DNA of 64,000 nt from Hydrogenophaga taeniospiralis CCUG 15921 (GCF_001592305.1 NZ_BCWR01000003.1:34849-98848); one strand, 5' to 3'; counted from the first letter of the stretch, positions 37,476 through 47,960 are shown. The notes: a model not told the origin generated them from the sequence alone. Numbers and translations are program-made.

Positions 37476-38278
37476 TCCCCCTTGAACTGCGGCGCGCGCT
37501 TCTGGCGGAAGGCCATCACGCCTTCGATGTAGTCGTGGGTGGCGCCCAGGGCCGACTGGGTGTCGCGCTCCACGTCGAGCTGCTGGTTCAGCGTGCGCGT
37601 GCCGGCGTCGCGCAGCAGGGTGCGCGTGGAGACCAGCGCCTTGGTCGGCATCACGGCCAGTTTTTCGGCCAGGGCCAGCGCAGCGGCCAGCGGGTCGTCC
37701 TGCACGTCCCAGATCATTCCCCACTCTTTCGCCTGTGCGGCGGGCAGTTTGTCGCCCGTCATGGCCAGCGCCATGGCCCGCGCCAGGCCCAGGCGCTCGA
37801 CCAGGAACCAGCTGCCGCCCGCGTCCGGAATCAGGCCGATCTTGCTGAAGGCCTGGATGAAGCTCGCGCCTGGCGCAGCGATCGCGATGTCGCAGGTCAT
37901 GGCCAGCGAGGCGCCGGCCCCCGCGGCCACGCCGTTCACCGCGGCGATCACCGGCATGCGCAGCGACTGGATGCGCCGCGCCGTGGGGTTGAAGGCCTGG
38001 TGAATCACCGGGCCAGGGTCGGCACGTTTCACGAGGTCCGGCCCCGGCTCGAAGTCGAACTCGGCCAGATCGGCCCCGGCGCAAAAACCGCGGCCGGCGC
38101 CGGTGAGCACCAGCGCGCGCACCAGCGGGTTGGCCTCCGCCCGGTCCAGCGCGGCCCACAGATCGTGGTGCATCTGGCGCGTGAAGCTGTTGAGGGCCTC
38201 GGGGCGGTTCAGGGTGATCAGGGCAACGGTGCCACGCTCCAGGTAGAGCACGGTGCCGCCCGCAGCGGGGGCATTCAT
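37472..38278 (-). CDS. paaG: Enoyl-CoA hydratase/isomerase PaaG
   Basis: This 268-residue crotonase-family protein probably isomerises the ring epoxide of phenylacetyl-CoA to the oxepin. Crotonase features: FCAGADLAEFD near residue 65 and VAAGAGASLAMTCDIAIA near residue 108 (oxyanion hole), then LIPDAGGSWFLVERLG with the acidic residue. The frame is open far upstream; the ATG at 38278 with AGGAG 11 bases before it is preferred. It is the first gene of the minus-strand paa operon and is divergent from another hydratase gene, with a shared dyad-rich control region. Confidence 0.92.
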   Translation of the reverse strand: MNAPAAGGTVLYLERGTVALITLNRPEALNSFTRQMHHDLWAALDRAEANPLVRALVLTGAGRGFCAGADLAEFDFEPGPDLVKRADPGPVIHQAFNPTARRIQSLRMPVIAAVNGVAAGAGASLAMTCDIAIAAPGASFIQAFSKIGLIPDAGGSWFLVERLGLARAMALAMTGDKLPAAQAKEWGMIWDVQDDPLAAALALAEKLAVMPTKALVSTRTLLRDAGTRTLNQQLDVERDTQSALGATHDYIEGVMAFRQKRAPQFKGE

Positions 38279-38345
38279 GGGGGCTTGTCTCCTCTGGGGC
38301 CGATCCATCGGGTCGGCGTCGGGTGGTTGTGGCGGACAATTTACC

Positions 38346-38371
38346 ATTAGCCGACCCATCGGTCGGCTAAT
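38346..38371. promoter_or_regulatory. PaaR-like operator in the divergent paa region
   Basis: This 26-bp dyad has 11-base arms (ATTAGCCGACC) that match perfectly around the centre CATC. It sits 68 bases upstream of paaG and 73 bases upstream of the divergent hydratase gene. TetR-family PaaR repressors of betaproteobacteria are reported to bind GACCGNNCGGTC-like dyads; this resembles that. The regulator gene itself is not in the window. Confidence 0.7.
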
Positions 38372-38399
38372 GTTTTCCCTGGGGTGCACCCGGCTATAG

Positions 38400-38415
38400 T
38401 TGACGTTTACGTCAA
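38400..38415. promoter_or_regulatory. Palindrome TTGACGT-N2-ACGTCAA
   Basis: This is a perfect 16-bp palindrome directly after a TATAGT hexamer, 28 bases before the start of the plus-strand hydratase gene. It resembles dyads that I recall for MerR-type regulators of acyl-CoA catabolism (LiuR-like), but the match is from memory. Its position at or just past the presumed transcription start would suit repression. Confidence 0.55.
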
Positions 38416-38443
38416 TCTCCACCGATCCACCCGAGGAAACACC

Positions 38444-39232
38444 ATGAGCGACACCACCACCCCCGAACTGATCACCGTGCGCACCGAAGGCCGCGTGGGC
38501 ATCGTCACGCTGAACCGCCCCAAGCAGCTCAACGCGCTCAACGACCAGTTGATGGACGAACTGGGCGCCGCGCTCAAGGCCTTTGACGGCGACGAAGCCA
38601 TCGGCTGCATGATCGTGACCGGCAGCGAAAAGGCCTTCGCGGCCGGCGCCGACATCGGCGCCATGGCCAAGTACAGCTTCGCCGACGCCTACAAGGGCGA
38701 CTTCATCACCCGCAACTGGGAAACCATCCGCAGTGTGCGCAAGCCGGTGATCGCGGCCGTCAGCGGCTTCGCGCTGGGCGGCGGCTGCGAGCTGGCGATG
38801 ATGTGCGACTTCATCATCGCCGCCGACAACGCCAAGTTCGGCCAGCCCGAGATCAAGCTGGGCATCATTCCCGGCGCCGGCGGCACGCAGCGCCTGCCGC
38901 GCGCGGTGGGCAAATCGAAGGCCATGGACATGGCCCTGACCGGCCGCATGATGGACGCCAACGAAGCCGAACGCGCAGGGCTGGTCAGCCGCGTGGTGCC
39001 GCTGGACAAGCTGATGGACGAAGCCCTGGGCGCCGCGCTCATGATCTGCGAGTACTCGCAACCCAGCGTGATGGCCGCCAAGGAATGCGTCAACCGCGCC
39101 TTCGAAGGCGGTCTGGCCGACGGCGTGATGTTCGAACGCCGGATGTTCCACGCGCTGTTCGCCACGGAAGACCAGAAAGAAGGCATGGACGCGTTCGTGA
39201 ACAAGCGCAAGGCGGTGTTCAAGCACCAATGA
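38444..39232 (+). CDS. Enoyl-CoA hydratase
   Basis: This is a 262-residue crotonase-fold hydratase that adds water to 2-enoyl-CoA in beta-oxidation. The sequence keeps the pattern of short-chain enoyl-CoA hydratases: [12 protein letters not shown] near residue 25, [11 protein letters not shown] near residue 67, and both catalytic Glu segments ([15 protein letters not shown] near 110; [19 protein letters not shown] near 135). It may serve phenylacetate breakdown, as PaaF does, or fatty-acid oxidation. The ATG at 38444 has GAGGA six bases upstream. It overlaps the next gene by four bases. Confidence 0.95.
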   Translation: MSDTTTPELITVRTEGRVGIVTLNRPKQLNALNDQLMDELGAALKAFDGDEAIGCMIVTGSEKAFAAGADIGAMAKYSFADAYKGDFITRNWETIRSVRKPVIAAVSGFALGGGCELAMMCDFIIAADNAKFGQPEIKLGIIPGAGGTQRLPRAVGKSKAMDMALTGRMMDANEAERAGLVSRVVPLDKLMDEALGAALMICEYSQPSVMAAKECVNRAFEGGLADGVMFERRMFHALFATEDQKEGMDAFVNKRKAVFKHQ

Positions 39233-40665
39233 GCAAGCTGTCTCCCGCCCGGTCCGGGCACCGATTGGACAAACTGGCTTTCGCCCTTGGCGCCGTCGCT
39301 CTGGGTCTCCTGATTTCGGTGCTGTCGGTGCAGGCCTTCTATTGGGTGTTTCCAGCCCAACCTTCGGCGGAAGTACTGCGGCTCCAGAAAGAAGCCGGCC
39401 AACGACCGCTCCAATTCGACAACGGTCGCCGTTTGGCTGGCCTGCTGGCGCCTCAAGGTGAGGATCCGCTGGATGTCGGGCGCTGCCTGTTCCCGGATGC
39501 CGAAGAACGGGAGCGAGCGGCGCTGGCTGGCGATCTTGCCGAATATTCTCCAAGAGAAGAAGACCCGCTGCTTCAGGAGAAATGCCTGAAAGGTCAACCG
39601 CCACTGGCCCTGCCCGCCACCGTCGCCGATGCCAAGGCGGCGCCCTCCTGGGCGCTTGAAGACTGGTTGAAGCTCGGCAGGGAAACGCCGGATCCGACAC
39701 TGCTCGTGCGGGCACAGACCGTCTGGAACGGAGGCGACCGTCGCCTGGGTACCGTGTTTTTCAGCCCCGCCGCCGACCAACGTCCGCTGAGCATGCTCGA
39801 TCAATGGCGGATGGCCGTGGCGGTATTGAAGTGGCACAACGGATCGCGTGGCGAGGCATTGGAGATATGGTCGGCATCGGGCCAGGACGCTATGCGCTCT
39901 GCGGAAGGCGATCTGATCGCATCCATGGTCTCCACGACCACGCTGTCCCGGCTGTTGTTGAGCCTGCAAACCGCCGTCTGGTCCAGCGCCACGCTGGATG
40001 CCACCGAGGCAAACCAAGCGATGCAGATAGCATCTGCGGCCGAAGGTTTGCCCCAGGCCGTACACCGATCCATGATCGGCGAATGGCAAATGGTGGAAAC
40101 AACTTACAGAACCTTGGCGTCGAGCGCAGCGCATTCTGAAACGTCTGGTGAATCGACCCAGCGCACCCGAGAGATGGGTTGGACGCCCGTGTTCAAGAGC
40201 TTGGTGTACGAACCCGTGGACACGGTCAACCGGTTCACAGAGAAATTTGAAGCCGATCGATCCGCCGTGCTGGCCGCCGCCAACGGGCAAGCGGCCCAGG
40301 CGGTGGAGCCAGACAAACCTTGCGACTGGATGGGCGCCTGGTGGCATGTGTGCCGCCCCTACGAACGCAACCCGTTCGGCCGTTACCTGGTCCGCTCAGA
40401 ACCTCCGGACTACACCTTCTACGGCACCCGCATCGCCGATCTGCGCAACCTCGCCGCCGCCACCCGCCTGACCATCGAAGTGCGGCGCCAGGGTCTGACG
40501 GGCGAAGCGCTGACCCGCTTCATCGCCAGCGCACCCGAAGGCATGCGGGATGTCTTCACCCAGCAGGCATTTGCCTATAACCCACAGACGCGCAAGCTGT
40601 ACATCGTTCTGCGGGAAAAAAGCCACGTGCTGGGCGCTCCCGGAACCTACGAACTGAGCCTGTAA
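39229..40665 (+). CDS. Unknown membrane-anchored protein
   Basis: I do not recognise this 478-residue protein. It starts with a short basic segment and one strong membrane helix ([20 protein letters not shown], residues 18-37), so most of it probably lies in the periplasm. The rest is soluble, Trp-rich in places, with two Cys in [18 protein letters not shown] near residue 365. The C-terminal 90 residues look like an alpha/beta domain ([20 protein letters not shown]). Its ATG overlaps the stop of the enoyl-CoA hydratase gene, so the two are translationally coupled, yet the products seem unrelated. The codon use is less GC-biased than in the neighbours, judged by eye. Confidence 0.6.
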   Translation: MSKLSPARSGHRLDKLAFALGAVALGLLISVLSVQAFYWVFPAQPSAEVLRLQKEAGQRPLQFDNGRRLAGLLAPQGEDPLDVGRCLFPDAEERERAALAGDLAEYSPREEDPLLQEKCLKGQPPLALPATVADAKAAPSWALEDWLKLGRETPDPTLLVRAQTVWNGGDRRLGTVFFSPAADQRPLSMLDQWRMAVAVLKWHNGSRGEALEIWSASGQDAMRSAEGDLIASMVSTTTLSRLLLSLQTAVWSSATLDATEANQAMQIASAAEGLPQAVHRSMIGEWQMVETTYRTLASSAAHSETSGESTQRTREMGWTPVFKSLVYEPVDTVNRFTEKFEADRSAVLAAANGQAAQAVEPDKPCDWMGAWWHVCRPYERNPFGRYLVRSEPPDYTFYGTRIADLRNLAAATRLTIEVRRQGLTGEALTRFIASAPEGMRDVFTQQAFAYNPQTRKLYIVLREKSHVLGAPGTYELSL

Positions 40666-40709
40666 ACCCTGCCCCGTCTCGCTGCGACGCCATCGGAAGC
40701 ACACCTGAC

Positions 40710-40739
40710 TTGAAAACACGCCCATTCTTTGGCTATAAT
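40710..40739 (+). promoter_or_regulatory. Sigma-70 promoter of tRNA-Met
   Basis: TTGAAA (40710-40715), an 18-base spacer and a consensus TATAAT (40734-40739) end 10 bases before the tRNA 5' end. Confidence 0.88.
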
Positions 40740-40749
40740 CCTGGGCTTC

Positions 40750-40826
40750 GGCGATATAGCTCAGTTGGTTAGAGCGCAGCATTCATAATGCTGATGTCGG
40801 TGGTTCAAGTCCACCTATCGCCACCA
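40750..40826 (+). tRNA. tRNA-Met (anticodon CAT, elongator)
   Basis: This 77-base gene has acceptor arms GGCGATA and TATCGCC and an encoded ACCA end. The anticodon stem CAGCA / TGCTG encloses loop TTCATAA (anticodon CAT). The T-arm is GTGG TTCAAGT CCAC. The CAT anticodon is shared by initiator Met and by tRNA-Ile2 (lysidine). The standard G-A-type 5' end pair and overall likeness to elongator tRNA-Met decide the call. A strong promoter and a terminator flank it. Confidence 0.92.
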
Positions 40827-40835
40827 GACAAAAGA

Positions 40836-40867
40836 AGCGGATCTTGGCAACAAGGTCCGCTTTTTTT
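40836..40867 (+). terminator. Rho-independent terminator of tRNA-Met
   Basis: A 10-bp stem (AGCGGATCTT with AAGGTCCGCT, one G-U pair) and a six-base loop are followed by seven T, 10 bases after the tRNA end. Confidence 0.9.
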
Positions 40868-40894
40868 CTTGCCCGGCCCGTTTCCCCACCGCCC

Positions 40895-41455
40895 ATGGCC
40901 ATCAAATCCACCATCTTCAAGGCGAATCTGCAGATCGCCGACATCGACCACGGCTACTACGCCGACCATGCGCTCACCCTGGCCCGCCACCCGAGCGAGA
41001 CCGACGAACGCATGATGGTGCGGCTGGTGGCGCTGGCCATTCACGCCCACGAACTGCAGGACACCTGCCAGGGCGACGGCACGCTGGCTTTTGGTGCCGG
41101 GCTGTCCGACCCGGACGACCCGGATGTGTCCCTGACCGATTTCACCGGCCGCAAGCGCATCTGGATCGAAGTGGGCCAGCCCGAGGACAAACCGCTGTCC
41201 AAGGCCTGCAGCAAGGCCGACGCGGTGTTCGTCTACGCCTTCGGCCCGGCGGCCGACGTGTGGTGGCGCGGCATCGAAACCAAGCTGACCCGGCTGGACA
41301 AACTGCAGGTCTGGCGCCTGCCCACCGAGGTGGCACCCGCTCTGGCGGGCATGGCCGAGCGCAGCATGCAGCTGCAGGCCACGGTGCAGGAAGGCGCGCT
41401 CACGCTCAGCAGCACGCAGGGCAGCGTGCACATCGAGCCGCTGCGCTGGAAGTGA
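40895..41455 (+). CDS. yaeQ: YaeQ family protein
   Basis: This 186-residue protein matches YaeQ: IKSTIFKANLQIADIDHGYYADHALTLARHPSETDERMM at the N-terminus (described in parts), then LTDFTGRKRIWIEVGQPEDKPLSKAC near residue 80. The fold is a PD-(D/E)XK-like nuclease relative, but the activity is not established. I used the ATG at 40895. The gene lies after tRNA-Met, separated by its terminator. Confidence 0.92.
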   Translation: MAIKSTIFKANLQIADIDHGYYADHALTLARHPSETDERMMVRLVALAIHAHELQDTCQGDGTLAFGAGLSDPDDPDVSLTDFTGRKRIWIEVGQPEDKPLSKACSKADAVFVYAFGPAADVWWRGIETKLTRLDKLQVWRLPTEVAPALAGMAERSMQLQATVQEGALTLSSTQGSVHIEPLRWK

Positions 41456-41507
41456 CACCCTCCGGGTTGTGCGCGCCACCCCAGCCCTGAATCACACCGA
41501 ACCGACC

Positions 41508-42149
41508 ATGCTGCCGTGCCCGGTGTGCGAAACCCCTGACAGCCGCGCGTTTCTGGCGGTGGGCGGGCAGCGCTACCGGCGCTGCGAGCGCTGCCATTGC
41601 ACCTTCCTGCAGCCGGACCAGTGGCCCAGCGCCGAGGCCGAACTGGCCGAATACCGGCGGCACCACAACGACGAACAGGATCCGGGCTACCGACGGCATC
41701 TGGCGCAACTGGGCACCCCGCTGCTGCAGCGCCTGCCCCCCAAACAAACCGGCCTGGACTATGGCTGCGGCCCCGGCCCGGCGCTGGCCGGCATGCTGCG
41801 CGAGGCCGGCCACACGGTGGCTTTGTACGACCCGTTTTTCCAGCCCGATGCCGGGGTTCTGACGCAGCGCTACGACTTCATCACCTGCACCGAGGTGGCC
41901 GAGCACTTTCACCATCCGGCCGACGAGTTCCGCCGCCTGGACCGCCTGCTCAGGCCCGGCGGCTGGCTCGGGCTCATGACACGCTTTCAGACCGATGACA
42001 CGCGTTTTGCCCAATGGCACTACCGGCGCGACCCGACGCACGTGGTGTTCTACCGCGAGGCCACGCTGCGCTGGCTGGCCGACCACCACGGCTGGACCTG
42101 CGAGATTCCAGCGCCCAACGTGGCCCTGATGCGCAAGCCGGTGCCCTGA
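41508..42149 (+). CDS. Class I SAM-dependent methyltransferase with N-terminal zinc ribbon
   Basis: This 213-residue protein has two CxxC pairs at the start (LPCPVCETPDS, then RRCERCHC), a likely zinc ribbon. The SAM motif I GLDYGCGPGPALAGML follows near residue 80, then TCTEVAEHFHHP near 127 and LLRPGGWLGLMT near 145. Similar proteins are annotated as methyltransferases of unknown substrate. The start at 41508 keeps the zinc ribbon intact. It lies 52 bases after yaeQ. Confidence 0.88.
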   Translation: MLPCPVCETPDSRAFLAVGGQRYRRCERCHCTFLQPDQWPSAEAELAEYRRHHNDEQDPGYRRHLAQLGTPLLQRLPPKQTGLDYGCGPGPALAGMLREAGHTVALYDPFFQPDAGVLTQRYDFITCTEVAEHFHHPADEFRRLDRLLRPGGWLGLMTRFQTDDTRFAQWHYRRDPTHVVFYREATLRWLADHHGWTCEIPAPNVALMRKPVP

Positions 42150-42281
42150 ACCGTCCTGGCCACGGCGCCAGGGGCACGCAACAACCGGGCGCATGAGACA
42201 ATTCGCCCCTTCCCAGCTCCGTCTTTCCAATCCCGGCTGGGCTTCCCGTTTTTTCCGTTTCACAGCCTCTGGATCTACACC

Positions 42282-42662
42282 ATGAACCGCTGCATTGCTC
42301 CCCCAGCCACCGGTCGGCGCCCCACGGTACTGGCACTGTGTCTGATCACGCTCGGCCTCTGGGCCGGCACCGCCCAGGCGCAGACCGCCGGGCAGCGCCC
42401 GTTCCCGCCCCAGGCCCTGCGCGGTGTCATGGTGGTGGGGCAGCCGCCGGTCATCACGCTCGATGGTCAGCCCGCGCAACTCTCGCCCGGCGCGCGCATC
42501 CGGGGCACCAACAACATGCTCGTGATGTCAGGCTCGCTGGTGAACCAGGAACTGACCGTGAACTACCTGCGCGAGCCCCACGGCCTGGTGCACGAGGTCT
42601 GGATCCTGACCGCCGCCGAAGCCGAAGAAAAACGGCCCACGGCCGCCGACCTCAAGAACTGA
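42282..42662 (+). CDS. Small secreted protein of unknown function
   Basis: This 126-residue protein has a signal peptide ([19 protein letters not shown]) and a compact beta-rich domain ([20 protein letters not shown], then [15 protein letters not shown] and [18 protein letters not shown]). I do not recognise a family with known function. The upstream bases 42150-42281 contain T-rich stretches but no clear terminator. It sits just before miaB, with 118 bases between them. Confidence 0.7.
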   Translation: MNRCIAPPATGRRPTVLALCLITLGLWAGTAQAQTAGQRPFPPQALRGVMVVGQPPVITLDGQPAQLSPGARIRGTNNMLVMSGSLVNQELTVNYLREPHGLVHEVWILTAAEAEEKRPTAADLKN

Positions 42663-42780
42663 AGCCCGCGGGTCCGCCCCCGGCCCCGCCCTCCCGCCAG
42701 CGACGCCGTCACACCGACACCCCGCTCCCCACCGACCGGCGTGCCAGACCCCGCACGCCCCTTTCGGAGCCCCGATTCTC

Positions 42781-44118
42781 ATGAGCAAAAAAGTCTTCAT
42801 CAAAACCTTCGGCTGCCAGATGAACGAGTACGACTCGGACAAGATGGCCGACGTGCTGGGCGCGGCCCAGGGCTACGAGCAGACGCAGGACGTCGAAGAA
42901 GCCGACCTGATCCTGTTCAACACCTGCTCGGTGCGCGAGAAGGCGCAGGAAAAGGTGTTTTCCGACCTCGGCCGCGTGCAGCACCTGAAGAAAAAAGGCG
43001 TGTTGATCGGCGTGGGTGGTTGCGTGGCCAGCCAGGAAGGCGCCGAGATCATCAAACGCGCGCCCTATGTGGACGTGGTGTTCGGCCCGCAGACCCTGCA
43101 CCGCCTGCCCGAGCTGCTGAACCAGCGCTCCGCGCAGGCGCGGCCACAGGTGGACATCAGTTTTCCCGAGATCGAGAAATTCGACCACCTGCCGCCCGCG
43201 CGCGTGGACGGCGCGACTGCCTTCGTCTCCATCATGGAAGGCTGTTCCAAATACTGCAGCTACTGCGTGGTGCCCTACACGCGCGGTGACGAGGTGAGCC
43301 GGCCGTTCGAAGACGTGCTGGTGGAGATCGCCGGCCTGGCCGACCAGGGCGTGCGCGAGGTCAACCTGCTGGGTCAGAACGTCAACGCCTACCGCGGCAA
43401 GATGGGCGACACGGCCGAGATCGCCGACTTCGCCCTGCTGCTCGAATACGTGGCCGACATCCCGGGCATCGAGCGCATCCGCTACACCACCAGCCACCCC
43501 AACGAGTTCACACCGCGCCTGATCGAGGCCTACGGCAAGATCCCCAAGCTCGCCAACCACCTGCACCTGCCGGTGCAGCACGGCAGCGACCGCATCCTCA
43601 TGGCCATGAAGCGCGGCTACACCGCCATGGAATACAAGAGCACCATCCGCAAGCTGCGCGCGATCCGGCCCGACATCGCCATGAGCAGCGACTTCATCGT
43701 CGGCTTTCCCGGCGAAACCGAAGACGACTTCCAGAAGATGATGAAGCTCATCACCGACGTGGGGTTCGACACCAGCTTCAGCTTCATCTTCAGCCCACGC
43801 CCGGGCACGCCCGCGGCCAACCTGCCCGACGACACGCCACACGACGTGAAGCTCAAGCGCCTGCAGCACCTGCAGGCCACGATCGAAGACAACGTGCGCC
43901 GCATCAGCGCCAGCCGGCAAGGCACGGTGCAACGCATCCTGGTCGAAGGCCCCTCGCGCAAATCCACCCCCGAGGCGCCTGAGTTCATGGGCCGCACCGA
44001 GTGCAACCGGGTGGTGAACTTTGACGCCGGCCCGAACGCCGCGCGCCTGGTCGGCCAGATGATCGACGTGCGCATCAGCGAAGCCTTCCCACACTCGCTG
44101 CGCGGCGAGGTCGCATGA
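42781..44118 (+). CDS. miaB: tRNA-2-methylthio-N6-dimethylallyladenosine synthase MiaB
   Basis: This is a 445-residue radical SAM enzyme that adds a methylthio group to i6A37 of tRNA. The N-terminal cluster ligands appear in [12 protein letters not shown] (C12), [10 protein letters not shown] (about C49) and [10 protein letters not shown] (about C83). The radical SAM cluster [15 protein letters not shown] is near residue 155, and a C-terminal TRAM domain ends the protein. Its stop codon is the first part of a short intergenic repeat that separates it from glrK. Confidence 0.97.
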   Translation: MSKKVFIKTFGCQMNEYDSDKMADVLGAAQGYEQTQDVEEADLILFNTCSVREKAQEKVFSDLGRVQHLKKKGVLIGVGGCVASQEGAEIIKRAPYVDVVFGPQTLHRLPELLNQRSAQARPQVDISFPEIEKFDHLPPARVDGATAFVSIMEGCSKYCSYCVVPYTRGDEVSRPFEDVLVEIAGLADQGVREVNLLGQNVNAYRGKMGDTAEIADFALLLEYVADIPGIERIRYTTSHPNEFTPRLIEAYGKIPKLANHLHLPVQHGSDRILMAMKRGYTAMEYKSTIRKLRAIRPDIAMSSDFIVGFPGETEDDFQKMMKLITDVGFDTSFSFIFSPRPGTPAANLPDDTPHDVKLKRLQHLQATIEDNVRRISASRQGTVQRILVEGPSRKSTPEAPEFMGRTECNRVVNFDAGPNAARLVGQMIDVRISEAFPHSLRGEVA

Positions 44119-44185
44119 GCGCCGCCCGGCCGTTCCGAAGGCGCTCAGCCCCGCAGTGCCCAGCACGGAGAGTGGTCCAGTGAGC
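44115..44185 (+). repeat. Stop-to-start intergenic repeat, family 2, copy 1
   Basis: This 71-bp unit begins at ATGAG containing the miaB stop TGA and ends at GTGAGC, a possible start codon. It aligns closely with 46339-46415: CCGGCCGTT, GAAGGC/AAAGGC, CTCAGCCCCGC, GCACGGAG and TCCA are shared in order. CACGGAGAG lies about nine bases before the GTG and would act as a ribosome binding site. Confidence 0.75.
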
Positions 44186-44245
44186 GCCCCGAAACGCCTG
44201 CGGCGCCCCGGGCGACCGCTCAACCCGGGCCACGCACTGCCGTGA
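44180..44245 (+). CDS. Possible 21-codon leader ORF coupled to glrK
   Basis: A GTG preceded by GGAGAG opens a 21-codon reading frame (MSAPKRLRRPGRPLNPGHA...) rich in Arg and Pro. Its TGA overlaps the GTG start of glrK (GTGA). glrK itself has no clear ribosome binding site, so re-initiation after this short ORF is plausible. The reading frame could also be chance. Confidence 0.35.
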   Translation: MSAPKRLRRPGRPLNPGHALP

Positions 44246-45660
44246 AAGCCCTGCGCTTCTCGTTCCAGCAACTGCTGCTGGTGGCCTTTCTGCTGATCGG
44301 CGCCCTGCTGGGTGCGGCCGCCCTGCGGGCCCTGTTCTCACTCGAAAGCCTGATGGCGCAGAGCCGCGAGAGCGCGGCGCAGGCGATCGCCCTGTCCACG
44401 GCGGCGCAGTCGCTGGGCGAACGCAGCCTGACCATGGAGCGCGCGGCGCGCCAGTCGCTGGTGCTGCGCGACAGCCAGTTGCGCAAGCGTTTCGACGAAG
44501 CCGCCGGCAACGCCCGGGACATCCTGCACCGACTCGAAGAGAACGAGTTGCCGCCCGAATTCTCGACCCCCTGGCGCGAGCAGCTCACCCACATCACGGG
44601 GCTGCTCGACGGTGAACCCGAAACCGCGCTGGACCGCGAGCGTGAGGTGGCGCTGGCCTTTCGCGAACTCAACGACCACAACACGGTGATCGCACAAAAG
44701 GTGCAGGCCATCATCGGCGGGCGCAACGAGGCGCTGCAGGCCGGTTTCGAGACCAGCCGCCAGCAGCTCACCCAGCAGGTGGTCGGCTCCATCGCTCTGG
44801 CCGCGGTGATGGCGCTGGCGTTTGGCGTCTGGCTGGCTCGGCCGTTTCAGCGGCTGGAAAAGGCCATCGTCGGCCTGGGTGAGAACCGACTGGACACGCC
44901 GATCGACATCCAGGGGCCGTCGGACGTGCGCAGGGTGAGCCAGCAGCTCGACTGGCTGCGCCTGCGCCTGACCGAACTCGATGCCGACAAGGCCCGTTTT
45001 TTGCGCCACATCTCCCACGAGCTCAAGACGCCGCTGGCCTCGCTGCACGAGGGTGTGGCGGTGCTGGGCGACGGCGTGGCCGGCGCGCTGAACGCCAACC
45101 AGGCCGAGGTGGTGAACATCCTGCAGCACAACACGCAGTTGCTGCAGCACCAGATCGAAGCCCTGCTGCGTTTCAACGCGGCTGCCTTCGAAGCGCGCCA
45201 GCTCAAGCGGGAAAACACCAACCTGCTGGCGCTGCTGGAAGACCAGATCGACGCCCAGCGCCTGCACTGGCAGGCCCACCAACTGACGGTGCAGGTGGAA
45301 GGCCAGCCGGTGTTCCTGCAGATCGACCGCGAAAAGATCGCTTCCGCGGTGGGCAACCTGCTGTCCAACGCGATCCGTTATTCACCCCATGGCGGGCGCA
45401 TCCAGCTGCGGCTGCTGGACCTGCCGGGCCGGGCCTCGATCGACATTGCCGACCAGGGCCCCGGCGTGGCCGAGGTGGACCGGGATCGCATCTTCGAACC
45501 CTTCTACCGGGGTGAACGCCAGCCCCTGGACGCCGTGCGCGGCACCGGCATCGGCCTGTCCATCGTGCACGAGTACATTCTGGCCCACGGGGGTCGCATC
45601 GAATTGCTGCCCTACCGCAACGGCGCCCACTTCCGCATCGAGCTTCCCCATGCCACCTGA
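44242..45660 (+). CDS. glrK: Sensor histidine kinase GlrK (QseE-like)
   Basis: This 472-residue inner-membrane kinase is the sensor partner of GlrR. It has two membrane segments (LLLVAFLLIGALLGAAALRA near residue 12 and SIALAAVMALAFGVWLARP near residue 180) around a periplasmic helical sensor. A HAMP domain follows, then HisKA with HISHELKTPLASLHEG near residue 258 and the ATPase core (LLSNAIRYSP, DQGPGV, RGTGIGLSIVHEYI). The order kinase-lipoprotein-regulator is that of enterobacterial glrK-qseG-glrR. A GTG start at 44242 is used. Confidence 0.93.
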   Translation: MKALRFSFQQLLLVAFLLIGALLGAAALRALFSLESLMAQSRESAAQAIALSTAAQSLGERSLTMERAARQSLVLRDSQLRKRFDEAAGNARDILHRLEENELPPEFSTPWREQLTHITGLLDGEPETALDREREVALAFRELNDHNTVIAQKVQAIIGGRNEALQAGFETSRQQLTQQVVGSIALAAVMALAFGVWLARPFQRLEKAIVGLGENRLDTPIDIQGPSDVRRVSQQLDWLRLRLTELDADKARFLRHISHELKTPLASLHEGVAVLGDGVAGALNANQAEVVNILQHNTQLLQHQIEALLRFNAAAFEARQLKRENTNLLALLEDQIDAQRLHWQAHQLTVQVEGQPVFLQIDREKIASAVGNLLSNAIRYSPHGGRIQLRLLDLPGRASIDIADQGPGVAEVDRDRIFEPFYRGERQPLDAVRGTGIGLSIVHEYILAHGGRIELLPYRNGAHFRIELPHAT

Positions 45661-46342
45661 TCGTTTCCGCCCCACGAATGGCCATCCCCGTTTTCTCGCG
45701 GGTGCGGGCCGCCGTGGCCTGCCCTTCGCCCTCGCGCTGGGTCTCGGCGCCTGCGGCACGGCGCCGCCCCCCCATGCGGTGCCTGCAACGTCCACGCCCC
45801 AGCTGAGCACTGGCGCCCCCGAGCCGGTTTGCGCCCCCCCTGCGGCGCCCACGGTGGAATTGCCACCGGCTTCGCAACCAGGCCTGTGCGCCAACACATC
45901 CTCCGAGTCCGACACGCTGGCCTCGCTGCTGCTCTACACCGAACGCCTGCGCTCCATGAGCGGCGCCGAAGTGACGGGCGAGATCGCCGCGCTGGCCGAT
46001 CCGGGCAACTCGGCTCCGCACCAAATGCGCCTGGCCCTGGCTCTCATGCACACACACCAAGCCGTGGACACCGCCCGGGCGCTGGGCCTGCTGCAACGGG
46101 TCGCCAACCAGAGTGCGCCCGACAACGCGCTGCTCAGACCATTGGCCCGCCTGCTCGCCGCGCGCCTGCAGGACCAGCGCCGGCTGGAGGACACGGTGGA
46201 GCGTCAGGGCCAGCATCTGCGCGACAGCCAGCGCCGCATCGAGCAGCTCAACGAGCGCCTGGAGGCCATGCGCGCCATCGAGCGCAGCCTGACCACACGC
46301 CCCCCACCACCTCCGCCGGGCAGCCGCCCCGCCGCGCCATGA
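45650..46342 (+). CDS. qseG: QseG-like lipoprotein
   Basis: This 230-residue protein lies between glrK and glrR, as qseG does in enterobacteria, where the outer-membrane lipoprotein binds the kinase QseE. A lipobox (LGLGACGTAPP) near residue 35 follows an Arg-rich start. A Pro/Ala-rich linker precedes a helical middle region, and a probable coiled coil (RRLEDTVERQGQHLRDSQ, then RIEQLNERLEAMR) is near residues 175-210, ending in a proline-rich tail. The start at 45650 overlaps the glrK stop by 11 bases. Sequence similarity to QseG is weak by eye, so the name rests on context. Confidence 0.75.
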   Translation: MPPDRFRPTNGHPRFLAGAGRRGLPFALALGLGACGTAPPPHAVPATSTPQLSTGAPEPVCAPPAAPTVELPPASQPGLCANTSSESDTLASLLLYTERLRSMSGAEVTGEIAALADPGNSAPHQMRLALALMHTHQAVDTARALGLLQRVANQSAPDNALLRPLARLLAARLQDQRRLEDTVERQGQHLRDSQRRIEQLNERLEAMRAIERSLTTRPPPPPPGSRPAAP

Positions 46343-46409
46343 GTGCCGTCCGGCCGTTTCAAAGGCAAAGGTGCTCAGCCCCGCGGTGCACGGCACGGAG
46401 GGCACTCCA

Positions 46410-46415
<6 letters not shown>
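46339..46415 (+). repeat. Stop-to-start intergenic repeat, family 2, copy 2
   Basis: This 77-bp unit begins at the qseG stop (ATGAG) and ends at the glrR ATG (ATGAGC). CACGGAGGG sits eight bases before that ATG as its ribosome binding site. It differs from copy 1 by scattered substitutions and a six-base insertion. Confidence 0.78.
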
Positions 46416-47831
<1,416 letters not shown>

Positions 47832-47882
47832 CAGTCACAAGCCCTTGTTTTTCCTGCGTTTTTTTCCTAACCCCTGAGAACC

Positions 47883-47900
47883 TGTCGCCAAACGGCGACA
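47883..47900. promoter_or_regulatory. GlrR-type site TGTC-N10-GACA, proximal
   Basis: TGTCGCCAAACGGCGACA is a near-perfect 18-bp dyad and an exact TGTC-N10-GACA. Its centre is 67 bases from that of the distal site. It lies about 95 bases upstream of the promoter, a usual distance for enhancer sites of sigma-54 activators. Confidence 0.82.
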
Positions 47901-47960
47901 AAAACCAAGGGTTTGCATGGCCCCGAAGACCTGCGAAGGCCTCAAAAAACACCATTCAGC

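Noticed and set aside
40750..40826. Integration site of a mobile element at tRNA-Met
   Set aside because: No integrase gene and no repeated tRNA 3' end follow; the tRNA is bounded by its own terminator and yaeQ.
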